In this document: piece after piece, positions 24,668 to 28,562 of the stretch | How positions within the stretch are numbered: position 1 is the stretch's first letter | Layout: every line of letters starts with the position of its first letter | Origin: Candidatus Melainabacteria bacterium | Lineage (GTDB): Bacteria > Cyanobacteriota > Vampirovibrionia > Obscuribacterales > Obscuribacteraceae | Direction of reading: 5' to 3' | NCBI GenBank assembly: GCA_014380105.1 | Contig: JACMKL010000106.1 | Span: 1 to 28,562, forward strand | DNA: 28,562 nt | Translations under genes and position numbers: made by a program | The notes under the pieces: generated by a model | Told to the model about the DNA's origin: nothing | Database searches by the model: none | What the model saw: the letters and a program-made list of their open reading frames with translations, nothing else

Positions 24668-25282
24668 TTATTCAGCCTTCTTCTCGCCCTTAGCTTCAGC
24701 AGACTTCGTCACAGCATCCTTTGCAGCTTCGGAAGCTTTCGTAGCAACAGAAACAATCGAGACGACTTTAACGGCAGTTGCATCTTTGCCAGTGTAAATA
24801 AGTTCTGACTTAAGATTGTCGCCGTACCAGTGTGTTTCGACTGGTGCATCTTTTTTGCCAGCCTTAACTTCGGAATCGTCTACCTTAGACTCTGGATTTG
24901 CAGTAGCTGGCAGCAAAGCGGCGATTTTCGCAAGCGCGTCAGCTTTGGAGATTGGCTTCTGAGCATACAAAACGCGCAACTGCTTTGGCAGAGTGTCCTT
25001 ATATGCAATCGCATACTGTCCACCATTGGCGTCATAAGTACGACTCAAATATTGGGTGAAACCAGCGAGATTGACGTTAGGGTCAGCGACGAAAGATAAG
25101 ATCGCAGATTTTGCGCTTTCTTCAGGCAGACCAAACTTAATTCCGTCGAGTGAAATGATGCCTTTGTAAGCTTGTGTGGCACTGCCTTCACCAGGCTTAG
25201 CGGTGCAACCGGTAAACAGGCTAAGTGCGGAAATCGCGCACAAGAGGGTCAAACCGTGTTGCTTTTTGACTTGAAAATTCAT
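24668..25282 (-). CDS. Small lipoprotein of unknown function
   Basis: The product is 204 aa; the ATG at 25282 has GGGAG 8 nt upstream. A lipoprotein signal is clear: a basic start, a hydrophobic core and FTGC with the lipidated Cys at 26. The mature part begins with a disordered linker. A compact domain of about 100 residues follows, with ISLDGIKFGLPEESAKSAIL and TQYLSRTYDANGGQYAIAYK. The tail from about 180 is Ala/Lys/Glu-rich (KSAEAKGEKKAE) and resembles a low-complexity helix. I do not recognise the domain. It stands alone between the exporter operon and the truncated GT operon. Confidence 0.7.
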   Translation of the reverse strand: MNFQVKKQHGLTLLCAISALSLFTGCTAKPGEGSATQAYKGIISLDGIKFGLPEESAKSAILSFVADPNVNLAGFTQYLSRTYDANGGQYAIAYKDTLPKQLRVLYAQKPISKADALAKIAALLPATANPESKVDDSEVKAGKKDAPVETHWYGDNLKSELIYTGKDATAVKVVSIVSVATKASEAAKDAVTKSAEAKGEKKAE

Positions 25283-25440
25283 CCAGGTGTCTCCCGACTG
25301 TCTTAAGTGTCAAAGTCTAGCGCACCACAGGTGAGAGCACAGACCATATGAAGGTCAGCGTAATTGAAATTCGTCTCAGGTGCCTGCGAGCGCTGCACTG
25401 AGCGCACTTCCGGAACATGAGAAGGTCGCCAGTTAGAGTT
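25283..25440. other. Intergenic region upstream of the lipoprotein gene
   Basis: A 158-bp spacer that should hold the lipoprotein promoter and the end of the GT operon transcript. I found no intrinsic terminator and no good promoter pair. A TTGACA on the minus strand (25308-25313) lies too close to the start codon to be used as a -35 for this gene. Confidence 0.3.
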
Positions 25441-26271
25441 TTAGCTCCTTAATCCAAAACTTTGTCGAACCTTGCGGGCAAAAATTTCAGGACGCGAGAC
25501 GAGCATGGAAATCCAGTGCTTGAGGCGAAACCGATAGGACACGCGGAAAAGCAAGTCATAAAGCATGCGGTCAAAAAGCATGATCATATCTTCAGCGCTC
25601 TTAACAAGCCTCTGTGCACCATGACGATATAGTTTTGGCTTTCGCACCAGGATAAAGTCACTGACAGCTTTCTCGTAGCAGGCAATAATCTGAGCGTGAC
25701 TCGATTGTCCAGGATTTTCATCCAACGCAGATATGCGATCTATATCAGCGAGTTGGGCGGCGAACGCATTTCTCATTTCTGAAGACGCAAAACAAATAAC
25801 ATCAGCACAATTGAAAACGTAGTCGCTGACAAGAGTTTCAAAATTCTCGTCGAAGGCGGCGCTGGTTGATTTATCAATTGAGAATTGCGGATGAACAGTT
25901 AATACTGAAGGAATTTCGCGTCCGACAGCGGCCAGCAATGCACCAGCCTGACTGGCTGGTGCGTGCACGACTTCAAAAGCTTGCACACTATTGAGACTGA
26001 CGAAAGTATTCCAAAAGCCAAGCTGTTTGTAAGCAAAACCATGCGCCTTCGGCAAAACAGTCTGTGCCAATCTCAAATTTTTGAGACTTTCAGAAGCTTT
26101 CACTGGAAGCACTTTCAGACCTTGCGTTTGGAAATCCCGAACTGCATCGGTCAGCAAAGTAACATCATGCCCAGCGCCAACCAGCGCGGGAGCCAACTCT
26201 TTAAAGAAAGCTACCTCGTCACTTGTTGAAGGGGTAGGCTGAGACTGGCTAATTATGAGGCAAATACGCAT
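25441..26271 (-). CDS. GT4-like protein lacking the donor-binding Rossmann domain
   Basis: The product is 276 aa. Residues 1-175 are a GT-B N-terminal domain (MRICLIISQSQPTPSTSDEV, LVGAGHDVTLLTD, CADVICFASSEM). At the point where the second Rossmann domain should start (about 180), the sequence passes straight to the closing-helix type segment ACYEKAV (197-203). It then enters a tail with MLYDLLF (236-242), FRLKHW (248-253) and a basic end. No EX7E donor-site motif is present. The tail matches that of the GT4 protein at 18472-19842. Without a donor domain the protein is unlikely to be an independent glycosyltransferase and could be a partner or regulator. It starts 9 bp after the upstream GT39-type gene. 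Confidence 0.75.
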   Translation of the reverse strand: MRICLIISQSQPTPSTSDEVAFFKELAPALVGAGHDVTLLTDAVRDFQTQGLKVLPVKASESLKNLRLAQTVLPKAHGFAYKQLGFWNTFVSLNSVQAFEVVHAPASQAGALLAAVGREIPSVLTVHPQFSIDKSTSAAFDENFETLVSDYVFNCADVICFASSEMRNAFAAQLADIDRISALDENPGQSSHAQIIACYEKAVSDFILVRKPKLYRHGAQRLVKSAEDMIMLFDRMLYDLLFRVSYRFRLKHWISMLVSRPEIFARKVRQSFGLRS

Positions 26272-26280
26272 CAGGAAAGT

Positions 26281-28562
26281 CTAGTGAAGGGAAGTGCGAA
26301 AAGCAAGGGGATTGAAATCGAGCGTGCTAATTTCAAGTTTCAGATCCTTTATTTCGAGCCTACTGCCGCTCTTCTCCGGAAAGAATGAAACATTGATAGT
26401 GTTAATGTCGCCACCAATCAAAGATGGCATTAGAGGAAAGCTGTAATCGAAAGTGGTCATCTCTCTATTAGAAGGCAGGGTGCGCGGCAGCCAGCGCACT
26501 GGATAGGGCAGGTTTCGACCATTTTTCTTACCCACATAAAGAACTACTACAGGCTGAACCTTTGTGGGTTTCTCCGAAGCAGATGTGCCATGCAATCGCA
26601 TAATTGCCATCTCATTATGGAAGTTCTTCAAATTTACATGCATCGAAAAATCACGACGCATTCCAGGCTCAACGAAATATTGCTGCTGTGGCAAATCATC
26701 GATAGACACTATCGGTTTAGCGGCCTGCCCCTCAGCCAGAGGAGCCGTGAGTAGCAATATGGAATAGGCACCCGAGTGATATTTCGGCTCACGAATAGAT
26801 ACAGAAGACTCTGAGTGATTACTCATATTGATTCTGAAATCGTATCGCGGGCAGGTCAATTCTTTGTCGCTTTCTACTCCGTAAAATGCCTTCTCCCACG
26901 ATGAAGAATCGACAGAAGGCAATATGGCAGTGCCGTTTTTATTGACATGAGCGCCAAAAATTCTGATTGGAAGTTTGCCATCTTTGTTTTCAATTTCAAT
27001 ATCAAAGCGTCCAGCTGTTTTTGCAGTATTCACTACATCCGGTGGCACGCGCAGCCAGTACCACTGTCTTAAATCGAGATTGCTCAAATCAGCAGAAACG
27101 GTCATACAATCGTAGATCCATTCGCACTCATAATAGAGTTCGCTCTTGCCGTTTTGCTTGATAGCGGAGAAATCCTGAGTAAGTGAGATGCCGGGAATTA
27201 GCGCATTCTCGATTTGTTTACCATTGACTGTAATTCGTCCGCTCTGGCTCAGCGCCCGAGATCCGGCCGTATCTACCAGGATATAGGCAGCTTGATGGGT
27301 AAGCTTTTCTCGTTCGCCTGCCGATAATTTTATTGTCTGCGAAATTTTGTCGTTAGCATTTTTAAGCGTAGTCACCCACTCACCAATTCTCCCGTTAGCG
27401 CGGACAGGCAGGGAGGCAAGTAAAACAGTGACTACGGCACATGCGGCAAAACTTCGCCGTGGCAAGCGCCCAGCCATTTTGCTCAATCCGGATAATTCAT
27501 ACAGGTAGGCGAAAAATACTATGCCAAAAGCAATTTTTGCAATGCTCAAATAAGCCGCAGCCAGCAAAACATTGCCACCACTCAAAATTAAAATTCCGCC
27601 TGGTTCTGCGACTCTCGCCACCAGGAAAAAGGCAATTGCTGACAAAACCACCTTTATATATGCCGGATAATTTCTGTAAGCGAGTCCGAAAACTGCAGAT
27701 GCTCCAGCTGCTGCAAACAAAATCAGAGCAGGGGTTTCCGTCAAGTTGTATCTCGGGACTGTAATGAATAGCCAATACAAACAGTGCGCCAAAAAATACA
27801 GGAAGACAAAATATCTAGCATGCTGAACGCCACTATCTTGAGGCGTCCCTATTTTGCGTTTGACTAAAGTGAGACAAATTCCGCAGGCAAACAAGCACAG
27901 TAGCACTTGATGGTAGAGAACCTGACTCCAAAACGAAAACGGTCCAATTGATGTCCGGAAATCATTCCAGGGAAATTTCAGAAGGCGTTGAGGCTTATCC
28001 GTCATCAGCTTGAAAAAACGTTCCGGGCTTCTTTTGAAATTCTCCGAGAGGACTTTCAGTGCAGGTTTTGACTCTACGCCCCGACCGTCTGGATAGGGAT
28101 ACGACAGCCATCCACTGATATCACTATTGGTGCCCACAAATAAATTGTAATTTCCAACTCGATCAACGACCAGGCTGGACTTTCCAAAAATTACTCTCTG
28201 CGCCATCAGCCAGGGCAGGACGATACAGCACATTCCTAGCAACAGGACAAATACTTTTGCTTTTGGACTACGATTGCGCTCATGGAAGAAGGTCAGTGGT
28301 AAAGCAGCAATTGAAAGTATCACCATCACAGATCGGCTCATCTGCAAAATAGCCAGGGCAGCCCCCAAGAACAAGATATGCAGCCGTCTTCGATTACCAC
28401 CAGTAAAGCCGATACACAAACTAAAAATGATAAAACAACAAATCGAAGTAGCAAAACTTTCAGTGTAGAGCCGTCCCGAATTAACGATATAAGCGGGATA
28501 AAATGCGGAAAGAAAACCTGCAAAAATCCCCGCACGAGCGCTCCAGACTCGCGCGCCGGTCA
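26281..28562 (-). CDS. GT39-type membrane glycosyltransferase with large C-terminal beta region (partial)
   Basis: The frame is open from the stop at 26281 to the right edge (about 759 codons seen), so the 5' end is outside the window. The conceptual start at TTG 28419 is not real: translation upstream continues as GFLSAFYPAYIVNSGRLYTE. The visible N-terminal part has several helices and the GT39-like block FYPAYIVNSGRLYTESF. A loop with NLFVGTNSDISGW follows, then more helices to about residue 390. The C-terminal ~370 residues are soluble and beta-rich, with several disulfide-capable Cys (YYECEWIYDCM). It is likely a lipid-linked-sugar transferase with a substrate-binding extracytoplasmic region. 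It is co-transcribed with the GT4-like gene. Confidence 0.78.
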   Translation of the reverse strand, partial: TGARVWSARAGIFAGFLSAFYPAYIVNSGRLYTESFATSICCFIIFSLCIGFTGGNRRRLHILFLGAALAILQMSRSVMVILSIAALPLTFFHERNRSPKAKVFVLLLGMCCIVLPWLMAQRVIFGKSSLVVDRVGNYNLFVGTNSDISGWLSYPYPDGRGVESKPALKVLSENFKRSPERFFKLMTDKPQRLLKFPWNDFRTSIGPFSFWSQVLYHQVLLCLFACGICLTLVKRKIGTPQDSGVQHARYFVFLYFLAHCLYWLFITVPRYNLTETPALILFAAAGASAVFGLAYRNYPAYIKVVLSAIAFFLVARVAEPGGILILSGGNVLLAAAYLSIAKIAFGIVFFAYLYELSGLSKMAGRLPRRSFAACAVVTVLLASLPVRANGRIGEWVTTLKNANDKISQTIKLSAGEREKLTHQAAYILVDTAGSRALSQSGRITVNGKQIENALIPGISLTQDFSAIKQNGKSELYYECEWIYDCMTVSADLSNLDLRQWYWLRVPPDVVNTAKTAGRFDIEIENKDGKLPIRIFGAHVNKNGTAILPSVDSSSWEKAFYGVESDKELTCPRYDFRINMSNHSESSVSIREPKYHSGAYSILLLTAPLAEGQAAKPIVSIDDLPQQQYFVEPGMRRDFSMHVNLKNFHNEMAIMRLHGTSASEKPTKVQPVVVLYVGKKNGRNLPYPVRWLPRTLPSNREMTTFDYSFPLMPSLIGGDINTINVSFFPEKSGSRLEIKDLKLEISTLDFNPLAFRTSLH

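Noticed and set aside
25308..25313. Consensus TTGACA upstream of the small lipoprotein gene
   Set aside because: It is only about 26 bp from the ATG, so the matching -10 would fall on the ribosome-binding site.
25441..26271. Frameshift as explanation for the short GT4-like protein
   Set aside because: The tail follows in the same frame and the total length leaves no room for a hidden second Rossmann domain. An internal deletion or a genuine short architecture fits better.
1..28562. tRNA, rRNA, CRISPR array, insertion sequence or integrase
   Set aside because: I looked for T-loop-like sequences, spaced direct repeats and transposase-type proteins and found none.

Overview
The window is bacterial chromosomal DNA of moderate G+C (my impression is mid-40s %). 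Genes are packed into short polycistronic units on both strands. I see no tRNA, rRNA, insertion sequence or CRISPR array. Housekeeping genes (rplI for ribosomal protein L9, an RlmD/RumA-type rRNA methyltransferase, an SbcD-like nuclease) lie among many surface-glycan genes. The plant/cyanobacterial-style GNAT and the large set of membrane glycosyltransferases would fit a cyanobacterium-related, non-photosynthetic lineage such as Melainabacteria/Vampirovibrionia. That placement is inference from recall and was not tested.

Left part (1-8.4 kb). A tight five-gene minus-strand operon (4687 to 114) encodes a secreted protein, an ABC ATPase, an ABC-2 permease fused to a GldG-like extracytoplasmic segment, a secreted LamG/DUF1080-like protein and an HExxH lipoprotein. 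It ends in a strong hairpin at 66-95. Upstream is rplI with its own terminator, then a GNAT gene overlapping the rRNA methyltransferase gene. A short CDF cation transporter gene diverges from the methyltransferase.

Middle (8.4-17.3 kb). A minus-strand operon encodes a GT2 glycosyltransferase, a TIGR03032/DUF4915-like beta-propeller protein and a sulfotransferase. A lone sbcD-like gene on the plus strand has a TATAAT box preceded by a perfect dyad. It converges on a minus-strand pair encoding a GT39-type glycosyltransferase and a YfhO-family membrane protein.

Right part (17.3-28.6 kb). A plus-strand operon encodes a second DUF4915-like protein, a GT4 glycosyltransferase and a polytopic GT39/TMTC-like protein. 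Facing it on the minus strand is a Wzm/Wzt-type polysaccharide ABC exporter with a SAM methyltransferase. Next come a small lipoprotein, a GT4-like protein that lacks its second Rossmann domain, and a GT39-type protein that runs off the right edge.

Taken together, about 8.4-28.6 kb reads as a surface-glycan locus: cytoplasmic GTs and a sulfotransferase or methyltransferase for decoration, an ABC exporter, and lipid-linked-sugar GTs with large extracytoplasmic beta domains. Two features tie separate operons together. A DUF4915-like protein occurs twice, each time beside a glycosyltransferase. Two GT4-type proteins on opposite strands also share the same C-terminal tail.
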